Source: Burhinus oedicnemus
Lineage: Eukaryota; Chordata; Aves; Charadriiformes; Burhinidae
Direction of reading: 5' to 3'
NCBI GenBank assembly: GCA_008921705.1
Contig: VFFE01009182.1
Span: 2,066,013-2,130,012, forward strand
DNA length: 64,000 nucleotides
The position numbers were made by a program, and so were the translations under genes. The notes under the pieces are model-generated. The model made no database searches, had not been told where the DNA came from, and was given only the letters and a program-made list of their open reading frames with translations. Positions 51,240 to 62,800 of the stretch are shown here, one piece after another. Positions within the stretch are counted from its first letter, which is position 1; each line of letters starts with the position of its first letter.

Positions 51240-52400
51240 GATAGAATCTGTTAAAAAATAAGATTAATCTCCATCTTAAAACTAATTAACTTTTTGCCCC
51301 CATGACTCCCAATGGGAGACTCTATTTTCCAGCATCTCGTCACTCTGCCAGTTAAACGCTTCTTCATTTTCAACATATCGTCTTATACCTAAGTACTTCT
51401 CCAGTGATATTTTCCCTTAGCTCTTTTCCCATTTCGTTTCTCCTGCTGTGGCAGTTATAGACAGCAATACTGAAGCCTAATTTCTTTTCCATTTTGTGTA
51501 AGACCATATCCTTCATTTTCCTCTCTCATAATACTCCCTATCCCTAGTCACTCTAGTAGCTTTACTCTGCATCTCTCCTAGTCTGAGTTTCCTTTTTTTG
51601 AAATTGGGTGAGGAGAACTGTACATTGTGTTCCAGTGAGAGCCTACCAGTGCCCTGTACAATGGCAGCAATATCTGTCTCTACTAGTATGATACCTAGTC
51701 ACATCCTGGGGTCACGTTTTCCATTCTCAGGGTTACATCATATTGGTAGCTCAAATATCCCGGTGTTGCTCAGAGCAACCAGGGACTTCTCTTCCTCAGG
51801 TATTTCTTTCTTATGACAGATCATGCAGGTCTGTCCATGTAGTAACTTTGTCAACAAGAAAAATTTGCCATTGCATTCCTGTTTTTAATACTGAAAATAC
51901 TAAAATATTAAATAATGCTGATCCTAATTCCTGAAGAACTCCACTAATGAATGTATGACTCTTCTAATTTACCCATTACTATTTGATTTTCATTCAGTTT
52001 CTACCTGCTTTACGATTGCTCTGCTAAATCCCTGTCTTCTCATGCTTCACTAATTATGTTATATCAAACACTTCGGTGAATCCAAATAACGGATGTAAGC
52101 ATGCAACAAAACTTTTCCATTTATAAAATCATTACGTACAATACATCCACATAACTTTTATCATATTTTCCCCTTAATGTTTTGTATTTCATATTTTTTA
52201 GTCCATATTTGTTTCAGAGCCTTACCTATACTGAGATGCAACCAGCAGGTCTGTTTACTTTCATGTCTCTCCCATTGAGGTCTTGGTTCTTCACGGTTCA
52301 TCTGCTCACAGAAATCAATTTCCTTCATTTTTCAAATTTTGTTTCTCTGAAAATATTTATCCTTCCACTTACTTTTGTCTGAATTAATTAATCACTGCTC
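51240..52400 (-). mobile_element. Ancient, heavily diverged CR1/L3-type LINE remnant
   Basis: Read in reverse complement, this stretch resembles the 3' half of amniote CR1/L3 elements. Recognisable islands on the + strand are CTGCATCTCTCCTAGTCTGAG (about 51570-51590), the AACTGTACATTGTGTTCCAGTGAG-like block (about 51616-51640), CCAGTGCCCTGTACAATGGC (about 51647-51666), ACATCATATTGGTAGCTCA (about 51735-51753), GAACTCCACTAATGAATG (about 51936-51953) and ATCAAACACTTCGGTGAATCC (about 52064-52084). These are in the same order as in the family. Stops and indels abound, so no coding capacity remains. Boundaries are approximate and rest on recall of the family pattern. Confidence 0.68.
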
Positions 52401-52974
52401 AATTAGATACTATTGTGGCAAAAGTCTTCGAAAATAAAATACTTAAAAAATAAAACCTATAGAAGTGATTGACAATTTAGTGAAGAAATCTGTTGGCTGC
52501 CACTAGCAAGCATAACTAGGTTACCATTACTTCTAATAATAGCGGTATACAATATATTTCAGAAAAGTCAAGATATTTAACTGACATATCGGAATGAAAC
52601 AGTTCCAAATATTTATCTTACTAATAACACTACAGATGATTCATGTCTTTATTCAGATCTGTCCTGTGAGAAACACCAAAAACTTTCATCTCACTATGCT
52701 TTGCCAAAGCAAACCTGTTGTTGAAGAGATTGTTTTATTCAGACTTTCCACTACTCCACAATTAGTAAGAATTTCCATTTTTTCTCCAACACATTTCTTT
52801 ATTTCTGTCTTCCTTAACAGCACATCATATACCATATCTTTATTTTCCCTAAAGATATCCCTACCACACAGCATGACTGGGGCAAATCTGACTTTTTCTG
52901 CCCTTCAGAGCAGAAATCTCTTGGGTCATTACTAACACAACTCAGCTAGACAAGAACTTTTGGCTGTTTTTTAC
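52401..52974. other. Unique spacer, possibly further eroded LINE
   Basis: No clear element. A 113-codon + frame (52594-52935) has no recognisable domain and lies next to the ancient LINE, so it may be eroded repeat or chance. Confidence 0.4.
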
Positions 52975-53001
52975 AAAAAAAATAAAAATAAAAATAAAAA
53001 T
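52975..53001. repeat. (AAAAAT)n microsatellite-like tract
   Basis: A-run followed by repeated TAAAAA units. Confidence 0.7.
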
Positions 53002-53039
53002 TTGCCCCCTGACCAGTAGAAATAATGATGCCCCATTAC

Positions 53040-53427
53040 AGGCTGGACAGAAGAGAAGGCTCTGGGGAGGCCTTATAGCAGCCTTCCAGTACTTAAAGGG
53101 GGCCTACAGAAAAGGTGGAGAGGGGCTCTATCAGGGAGTGTAGTGATAGGACGAGGGGTAATGAGGGGTAACGGTTTTAAACTGAAAGAAGATAGATTTA
53201 GATTAGATATTAGGAAGAAATTCTTTACTGTGAGGGTGGTGAGACACTGGCACAGGTTGCCCAGAGAAGCTGTGGATGCCCAATGCCTGGAAGTGTTCAA
53301 GGCCAGGCTGGATGGGGCTTTGAGCAACTGGGTCTAGTGGGAGGTGTCCCTGCCCATGGCAGGGGAGTTGGAACTAGATGATCTTTAAGGTCCCTTCCAA
53401 CTCTAACCATTCTATGATTCTATGATT
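53040..53427 (+). mobile_element. CR1 LINE 3' tail, second copy
   Basis: A short 5'-truncated CR1 copy closely similar, base by base, to the last ~390 bp of the copy ending at 31969; the two share the same diagnostic variant around AAGATAGATTTAGATTAG, so they belong to the same subfamily. The remnant of the ORF C-terminus (53143-53337, with [11 protein letters not shown]) ends at a TAG, then comes the 3' UTR (GTCCCTGCCCATGGCAGGGG) and an (ATTCTATG)2 tail. A 10-bp tandem duplication of GAGGGGTAAY (53153-53172) and small deletions upstream break the frame. No transposition capacity. Confidence 0.92.
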
Positions 53428-54741
53428 ACTTAAAGATTTTTGTCTCTTACTTTGCCCCCCTTCGCTTACTGCCTACCTCCTGAGGACCAGACACCAACTA
53501 AAAAATTACTGGACCCAGCAGAGCACAGATAAACTAGCAAAAAAGCCTCCTATACCCAGCACATCCCATTCACTAGTTCACTCAGAGTATGGACATAACA
53601 GTCCTTCAACACAAAGTCGACCTCACCTTTCTGATCCCATCTAAAATCCTGCATCCTTAGTTCAAGTTTTGGCCTTTTGTTTCTCAGGCTTTGATCAGAA
53701 CACATTTCTGGTAAGTTTTTCTGAGTCTGTTTTCTAGGGGAAATAGGCAGAACACTTCAATTCTCTGTTTTATTTATCCAGCTACTGATCTAGTAAATTT
53801 AGCACTTTCTTTTCATTTTATCTATCTTGCACTTATTTCCTCTTCTTGCATCTTAAATCAGATGCAGAGATTATGCAGTCACTGCTGAATTTCTCCTCTC
53901 ATTCCTCAAATTAAAGCTCTTCTTATCAACATCACAGAATTTGGCAGTAATGCTAAATCTTTAGACATCCATCAGAAATTATCAGTTTAATCAGAGATTA
54001 AGAGAACTATCTTGTAAGCGAATATAGTGCCACTGGGATTTACCAGTGAGAATTAATTATATTATAAATTGTGTTAAATGACATTGGGAGTCCTAAACTT
54101 TATGTTTCTATGTTGAAAAAAATAGTAACTTCAAAAGATTACATTCTTAAAAACTCTCAAGTGAATAAGAGGAAATAGCAAGCTCAGAAATACGTTAGAA
54201 TTACATCTTCAGAAGAAAACATATTAGGATTGGCCGTCTCTGAAAGTTACTTTCTGAATGACCTCTGGAACATGTTTGCTACTCAAAATAGCGTTAAGTA
54301 AATGTCATCTAGAAAATGGGACCATTACAGAAAGACATTATACATACAGTGAGACAGATGCATATTAGTTGCTAATACTACACCCCTATTTATAGCTTCA
54401 GAGGTGAGAAGATCTCCCATGCAGAGTAAACGTGCCTCATCTTTGCTGAGTGCAGCAAGGACCTCTCATTTGCCATATGGATGTGGGAATGGCTTCCATA
54501 AAGCCAGCCTCATTGCTTGCACCAGCTTTTCACTGAGCTTCTCAGGTGTTCCTCAGCAGCACTAATCTGGGTGGTAGAAAGGTATTCTGCTAGGTGCCTT
54601 TTGAGGAAGGAAAAATTATCTGTTTAAGGACTGTCTTATTTAAAGATACCTGTATTTCCAGGCCCTGGAATTTGTGCACGGGGTGCAGAGTGACACACTA
54701 TGCTGTGCAGCTAATATGACCTTATTTTACATCTACTATGG
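53428..54741. other. Unique non-coding sequence
   Basis: No gene or further repeat recognised between the CR1 tail and the first copy of the 46-bp direct repeat. Confidence 0.5.
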
Positions 54742-54787
54742 ATTCATATACGCTGTAAAGTTGCTGAAGTAATGGTGTTACAAAAAT
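54742..54787 (+). repeat. 46-bp exact direct repeat, copy 1
   Basis: Begins ATTCATATACGCTGTAAAG and ends GTGTTACAAAAAT. It is identical over all 46 bases to 55313-55358; flanking bases differ immediately on both sides. Confidence 0.9.
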
Positions 54788-55312
54788 ATCAGCTCTTGAA
54801 GTATGTTGCTGTCTTGGAAGACACAGAGAAATATGAGTATTAAATATTCCTTATAATTATGCAAAATGTGAAAAGCAGGCTGGAAAACATGGAAAGGAAA
54901 TCTGGAATTTCTTCCTGAAACCTGTTTGTTTGACATATTTTGCAAATGAAGAGTGGCTCCATAGACCACAGTGCTCCCAAGGGGTAAAACTGTAGTCAGG
55001 AATAAATGACTGTATACGTGAAGAGATTTGTCATGCCATCGCATGTTCTCTGTTCACTGTGGTATTTGGGGTTTGCATGAAGATGATGTAGTTTGTACAT
55101 TTTCAGAGACTCTTTCATAACCCAATATATGTTGCAGCATACCTACCACATCCTGAGTGTGAATTGTTTCTCAAATTTTACACTCTAGAAGGGAGGGAAA
55201 ATGTCACATTATATGTAAAGTTGACCGAGACATTTGTGGTTTAATCTGAACACCAGTTGTTACAAAGTAATTCTTGTTAAATAAGGAAGGCGTTTACTTG
55301 GTCCCATTCATT

Positions 55313-55358
55313 ATTCATATACGCTGTAAAGTTGCTGAAGTAATGGTGTTACAAAAAT
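55313..55358 (+). repeat. 46-bp exact direct repeat, copy 2
   Basis: Identical to 54742-54787, start-to-start distance 571 bp, same orientation. The intervening 525 bp show no transposon hallmarks, so this looks like a templated insertion, local duplication or assembly artefact rather than a normal target-site duplication. Confidence 0.9.
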
Positions 55359-56704
55359 TATGCTTGAGTATTCAGGCCATATTACAAGTAGAAGCCATTT
55401 TAAGCCACTGGGTGCAAAAAGAACAAAAGAAGGACAGAAAACATCTCAATTGATGTTTTATTATTATAAAAATAAGATGGAATGATTAAAAAGGTATGGT
55501 CTGATCATCTTATTGATAGATTTTGCTCTGCTTCCTGAAAGTTAATTCTAAAATAATATATTTATTACAGAATAGTTCTATGCACATACTCAATTAGAAA
55601 TCCAATTAAACTGTGCTGTGGAAAACACTGTGGAAAATGCACCCTCTACTGGCTCTCAAAAACATGTTGTGGAACAGAAATTTGGAACCTTTCTAAATGT
55701 TCTTCTCTGAAAATATGTACATTTCATTCTTAAAGTCTTTTAATTCTTTATCCAGAAAGGAAGCAGGAAAGTCATGACTTCACTTATAAAAATATGTTTC
55801 CTAGTAAAAGAGTCGTTAAAGATGTTTTACATATTAGAATTTCTCAAAGGACACAAACCAGAACATATTTTAAGAGTATAAAAGACATTGTTTTAATGAA
55901 GAACAGCATGTTTGTGCAAAATAATACCTAACACATATCTTACTATGAATATAACATAATGACAGTAGTAATGAATATAGATTGATAAGAGAAATGCTTC
56001 CTGTATCTATGATAGGCAACAAATTTATCTTTGATTCAATATATCTAAAGAGACAAGGACAAGATTATATAGTCAAAAGAGAAAACTAAGTGTGTTTGGA
56101 GCATCTAAATGGGATTCCTGAAGTACAGGTGTGACCTTTCTACACTCTCCTATTTTAGCATGACTACACAATTTGTACAGGTAGTATGGGTCTAGTTTTC
56201 TCCCCAGCCTATCCCCTAAGTTTGGATAACTGAGCTACTTTCATTACCTGTTGGCATAAATAAGACAGCCAAATGTATCTATTGCACCGAGTAACAGGTT
56301 TGCTTTGTAGCTGTAGGTTCCTATGTCCAGTGCCTACCTGGTTTCCATCATAGTGCACGCCCCTTGTGAAATCCATGTGCAATCTGCAGGCACCTAAGGT
56401 ATTTCCCTTTCCGCCTTGGCACAGAGGTGACAGGCATGAACCCTTTGCAGCCAAGCAGCGATTATGCTGAAAGGAGTACTCCAACTCCAGTGGGGAATTT
56501 TCTTTTTCAAAGAGCCGTGGGGCTTATCCTAGAGCAACTCCTTCTCTTTAACAACTGGTCGCTAAGAAAGGATGCCAAGAGGAATCACTGAGATGTAAGT
56601 AACCCCTGCTGAAATAAATGGCCAGACTGACTTATGTCACTCTAGAGAGCTGTCATGTTATGACTGTACCCTCGTCAATGGGCTGTGCAGATAAAGATAC
56701 TGTC
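55359..56704. other. Unique non-coding sequence
   Basis: Nothing recognisable. A 91-codon minus frame (56209-56484) is unrecognised and treated as chance. Confidence 0.5.
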
Positions 56705-56803
56705 TAATGATGTGTTACCACATAATGATAATGGTCTTCATGGAGTTTCTCTTTAATGATGTGTGTTACTTTATAATGATAATGGTCTTTTTGGAGATAG
56801 AAT
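56705..56803. repeat. Imperfect ~49-bp tandem duplication
   Basis: Two adjacent units (56705-56753 and 56754-56803) share TAATGATGTG…GTTAC…TAATGATAATGGTCTT…GGAG with small differences and indels. An old local duplication. Confidence 0.75.
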
Positions 56804-59800
56804 ATAACTTTAATATCACAACCCCACTGAGGAGGCTATACTCAAAACATTACAACTCTTGTCCATGACCTTTGTTAGCAGCCTGTTAGTCAGCGGGTAG
56901 TCATCAGAACGCAGAAAGAGCCTTCAAACAGAAAAATAAAATTAAAGTGAAAGGGCATAAGCCTTCCAAGATGATGGGAAAAATATTCTACAGAAACAAG
57001 ATGCATACATATTACATAACCTGTTTTTCCTCCACTATGCTTGCTTGTTCTTCCTCAAGAAGTATTTAAGGAATCTTAACTTTTTTTTTGCAATAGCAAC
57101 ACACTAAAGTTTGCAGCTGGGAGATGAAAGCAAGTTGATATGAGCCTCACAGGAAACTTGACCTTTTGTCTGTTGGAAAATCATAAAGGGATACAAGAGA
57201 TCTTTTGTGCTGATTTCTCTCCTCCCTCACTCAGTGAACATTTTGGCTATATGCAGAACAAGGCTCAATAGTTCCTAGTACTTTTTGTAGATTCCTAACC
57301 TCAAAATGCACACAACAGTTGTAATTAGCAGAACTCATAGACAATATGGTAGTAAGATAGATCGTGTAGTCCACAAAGGCTCCCAAGTGTGTTTAATTTG
57401 ACATGATGCATGTCCTATCATTATCTTACAAATAAAAAAACCCAGAAAATCAGGATCAAAAACAAAAAAACCCCAACAATCTACACACAAAATAACCCCA
57501 TTCAAGTAAGAACACTTAATGAGACAAAAGAAAAAGTCTTGCAATTGAGTTTTTCCCAAAATCCAACTTCAGCTTTGAGACTGAAACCTACCCAAGTTAC
57601 CTCTATATCCAAATTTTTATCTTCTAATGTTTGTAGATGCCTTCCCTCTGATAACAAACTGAACAATTATTATAGTGCCTGAAAGACTGTTTCACGGCAT
57701 TTCTGTCCCCACCACATACAGGAAAAAAAATGGACAATGTACTTACAATAAATGATCTGAAGAAAATAAGAAGTGACCTTAATTCTTGGCTTTGCCACAA
57801 TTCAGAAACACTGTAGTCATCTAATCATGCATATTTCAGTGCCACAATAATATTTCTATTCCATGTATATACCGATGACTTCTTCAATATGCATAAATGT
57901 CAACGGAAATTATACGGATAATCTAATAGATTCAATCAAGACAGTAGTACAGTGTGGACATGTTCTTCATATTTTAATTTTTATCTGCTTATACAAAGTA
58001 AACAGCACATCTCCTTATCAGTAAATATATACATTTGCTTTTTACTGTATAGAAAATGTAACACATTATTTTTTATATGAGAAAATAAAATACCTGTCTC
58101 CCTTAAAATAGATATTGTAGCATGCTTTCCTTAGAAACTAAAAAGAGGCACTAGAAACCAATGAAATGAGCAAAGACGCAATCACTAACCTAGCTACTTT
58201 AAGAATTTTTCAGGCAAAACCAAACTAAGTTGGGCATCAGTGAACATCTGTTCCATATTCAGTATAAGTCCTTCTCTGTAAATTTGGACATAGCTTACTT
58301 GGATAGAATTAATTTCTCTTAAATTTAGACATATTCACCATAGATATCTACACCTGAACTAGTCATCCTCAGTTCCCTGATACAGAGGAATAGGCACAGT
58401 TTTATATATCTGAGATGTCTATGTTGGGACTACACAAGTTCTCAAATGATAAACACAATGTGATCACATGCTTCATCACATCACCAAGCAGAAAGAAAGG
58501 GGAACCGTATCACAAGTACTTGGTAATCACTTTCTAAGTGATTTACAAATCTCTATTTAACACCACTGGAGATAAAACACAGGGTTTTCCCCTGGAACAA
58601 AGAGTTTGTGTAAAACCCAGTTTCTGAAGAGATCATAAAGCCTTACCTGTTTTCCCTAGAACTTGACACCATGTCCATAATAACATTAAAGTTGGTGTTA
58701 AAAACTATGAAGGAGCAATTCCAGATTGACTTTTTTCCCCTCAAATACCATCCAGATTCTCCAGCTTTATTTTTCTGAAATGTCCTACACTTATTTTTAT
58801 CCTATGGTGTCTCATTTTTTTCACTTGAAACTTGCCTTTCTTTGCTTATCTCCTTAAACTCCTTCATGATTCATCAATGTCAGTTCCATCCTTACTTTTA
58901 TTTATCGGGGTTTTTTTTATCTGTTTAATCTTTCTGCAGTTAAAAGACAGTCCGTAACATATACAAACTACTTAAATATAGCAAACATGTCAGAAAAAAA
59001 AGCAGAACAAACTCCACAGAGGAAAAAATTGAGATTTTCACTCTTTCAAAAGTTAATCTGTTTTATTCACAAGAAATTAACTTATACTTCACTTCCTTTC
59101 CTGTTAATACATAAAATCAAGGGAGAGGCTGAAATGTTTTGTGTACTGAGGTCCTCTTCATGCAACTTCCTCTAAAAGTTTCAAATAGACTTAAGAATGA
59201 AGGCCCAGTTAGATAAAACCTTAAGAGTGCCTCAAGACTGTAGATTTGACAGTAAGAAAAACAGTAGTATTACTTGTAAACTGAGTAAATTCAATCAGGA
59301 ATTACTCATAAATAATAGCTGCATATAATTTAATTTTTACATATTCACTATTCAGAATTTAATAACATGATTTCAATTATGATGCCAAGAATGAAACTAT
59401 ACCATTTTGCACATCTGATGGCAATGAAATATCATGAAAGTATAACAAATCAAGCACTATTTATTCCAAAAGTTCAGTATTGCTGCGATGTAGAAACTTC
59501 AACTTAGACACCCACAGAAGCAAATAAAATCTATCTTAACTATTTTTTTTCTCCTGCTTTTGGTCTCTCTGTTGTATAATCACATCACTCTATCGGAGAT
59601 ACTCTCCAATATTCACTGCAAACTATTCAAGGAATCCTCTAAAGAGAATTTCGTTATTTAGATATCTTCTTTTCTAAAATTTTAACAAAAATGCCCTAAT
59701 CAGTAGGTGAGATGTCAGGTTTCTAAACTGCATGCTAATTTTGAAGAATTATCACTACTGTGTTTGAATGCCAACTAATTTTGACAGATTTGCAGATTTT

Positions 59801-62800
59801 AAGAGACATTATAAGCAGTTCTGCATAAAATATAGCAAACTTCTTGCACTTCAAAATGAGCATGTGTTGCTGTAAATAAATAGCTTCTAAAATAGAGATG
59901 GATAGAGTAAGAATTTTATGTCTTATCCTGTTGCCTCCTGGTACCTATTTTAATGCACATCACCAGAGGGAGCTACATTTTGCAAAATTCCAGTGTTGCT
60001 TTGATGCTCTCTGAAACATAACCAGTGTCTCAAAATAATTTCAGTGTTTCTTGAGCAGAACAGAGGTTCCGTCTTTTTCTTCATCAGGTCAGAGTCAGTA
60101 TGTGCTCAAGGATATGAAGGGCACAATGGCTTTTCACACAGTTTTAAGATTAGATATACATTCCTACAGCAGTGATAATACTAACACCAATGAAAAAAAT
60201 ACTGCTTAAAGGATGCCTTCTTCAGGGTGGTGGCAATTAACTTTTCCAGCAAGCAAGCTGAGTTACTGAGAGGTGCATATTTTTAATGCTCATGGGAGGG
60301 TGAGAGGAGCCTGGGGCTACTGGCTCTCCTTGTTTGCCTACTTCTACAGCTGGCCAGGGCTGCTGCAGGAAGTCCAAGAAGTTCTTCTCCCTCCCGCTTT
60401 CACAAGACTGCCTCTCCTGTCTCCTGCCTGCCTCTGCAGGCACATGAAGGTCATTAGCTGATGCTCCCCGTCCCTGGAGAAGGGCAATTGACCAGGTGAG
60501 GTAGCAGACAGCACTTCCATAACTTCCCTGGATGGAACACAATCACAACAAGGGAAGGTTGGCTAGAAAGAGCCTTTTTGTTTCAGGATGGATCTACTTC
60601 CTCTTCCTACCCTGTGAATAACTTTGCTCTCACATTTCGTCCTGCTAGTCAGAAGGACTCTAAGAGGATTTTCCAGCAAAGCACTGCTTCATCCTCCTTC
60701 TACTTTGGGACAACCCTCTGCAGCAAGACAAGTGAGGCAGAGGAACGGCACTGAGCTGGGAAAGACACAGTGGGACAGGAAAGGTAGGGCAAAATTAGTT
60801 GTTTGGAAGCACGTAAGCCTAGATGATGGTTCTGATATGCTTTTATTTTTGCAGACCAGCAGGGCTGCTGGAAATACATGTCTGATTGTGTTAGCACACT
60901 TAAAATGGTTACAGATACTCTATTCATGCTAAAACTAAACTAAATTTTGAATATATTTATGTGAGGACATTTCTGTCATGTATATTCATTTCTATCCATT
61001 CAACAAAGTATAATGCTTTATAATTTTTTTTAGTAAGGAATGTCATTATTGGGTGGTTTTTTCCCCATATTTTTATGTATTGATTTATATTTTGGTGTAA
61101 TACATACAACTCATGCCAAAATACCTCCACACAGTAGAGTCATTATAACATCACTATCTAGATCCTGAGGCCAATGAGCATCTGCATAATACAGATCAAG
61201 GTTTTGGTCCACAGATGTTCCCAACCTAAATAATTTCTTCTCAGGTCTCAGATAGCACCCCTCTTTTTTACTTCCACATACCCCTTCTTGGGTTAGGTAT
61301 TGCAAAAGTGCTTCCTTAAGCCCCTTTCCACTATTAGCCCCGACCCTAGGGTGCCTACCCTCCTTAGAGTGACTAACAATTATTATTTATTTCTAGACAG
61401 GATTGCACTTTGTTGGTTTAGCCTCAAGTGCGATTAGATCCCATCAAAAGTTGAGAGGAAACAATAAATTCTCTCACATGACTCTCTATTGGGATTAGGC
61501 ATCACTACACAAACATGGAGAGAAGCTACTTACTCCCAAATACAAGAACTGACCCTTGCCTCACAGTGACTAAAAACTGTTTGTCCTCTTTTTTCTGCTA
61601 TATGTGCTACAATTTTATTCTTGATATTTTTGTTTCACACCATGTGACTGAGAGGAATAAAACATATGCAACTTGCCAGAAATCAACACAAATACACTCA
61701 CATAAAATTGGCATAAAGCACTAGAAAATAAAATTCCATGAACGGGCATGAGTTGCCATACAATAGACTAGAAGCAGGTTCCAAATTAAACCAACTGCTT
61801 CAACTATGTCCAAATACAGCCTTTCAGTGTTAAGGGAGGGCAAAGTTAGAATTCATCTTGTTACAGCCCCTTTACATTACAGGTAGAACAACTGATTGTA
61901 TCCTTTACAAAAGACTAACATGTATCTTAAAACTCTGGCCACCAGAACTGTTCTGAAAGGTGATCTAAATTAACTTTCTCTCTTCCAGTTTCCCCTCAAT
62001 AAAAAACAAGGAAGACAGGACTACAAAGAAGATACTGTATTTGGGCATGTTCCCTGTAATTAAAAAAATAATTCCTGGAGACACTATATTTTATGGCAAA
62101 TACAGTGTAGTCTCTACGAACATTTACTTTTTCAGAAGGATGAACTCTACAGTAGAAACTGTATAGGCATCATATTCAGTATCTTCAAGTTAGACTCGGG
62201 CACAGGGTAGGAGTAATGTTTGAAACCCTATGTTTATGGTCACATAGCGTTACCAGCACTGCTGCCCTATTCTGAGGTCTTCAGTAAGCCATGAGCTATT
62301 TTGGATAGAAAAATACATGCTAAAAAAGAACAGGACAGAAACTTATTACCAAGAAAATTAGCAATAATTTTCTTAAAGGCCCCCTGAGAAAAATTTAAAA
62401 TTTTAATCTAAAATTTACAGTTCCACAAATACAGACGAAGACTTTTTCTCTCACAGATGGAAAGAATTAAACCAAGGAAATCAAACTAAGCCAACAATTA
62501 AAACAGCGTTAGCAGTAAATTAACAGTTTGTTCAGTAATGAAAACCATCAATTGCCAACTGTAATGAAATGCATTATTAAAAACATAACAAGGGTATAAA
62601 TACAAAATGCCGCATAAAGATATAATCTGAAGGAGTTACCCAGAGTGGGAAATAACCAACCTAGAGTACCAGCAGCAATATAAAACAAGTGAGACCTACA
62701 ATGGGTTGTAGATCAGAGGAAAAGGGAACATGTGTTGATCTTTTTTCTATATACTATTCCTGTGAATGCAGGAACGTGTATTTTTGGGGTAGCTTGCCAG

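Noticed and set aside
58646..58710. Minus-strand exon-like segment with a strong donor (ACAG|GTAAGG)
   Set aside because: The acceptor side has a poor pyrimidine tract, codons match the AT-rich background and two frames are open.
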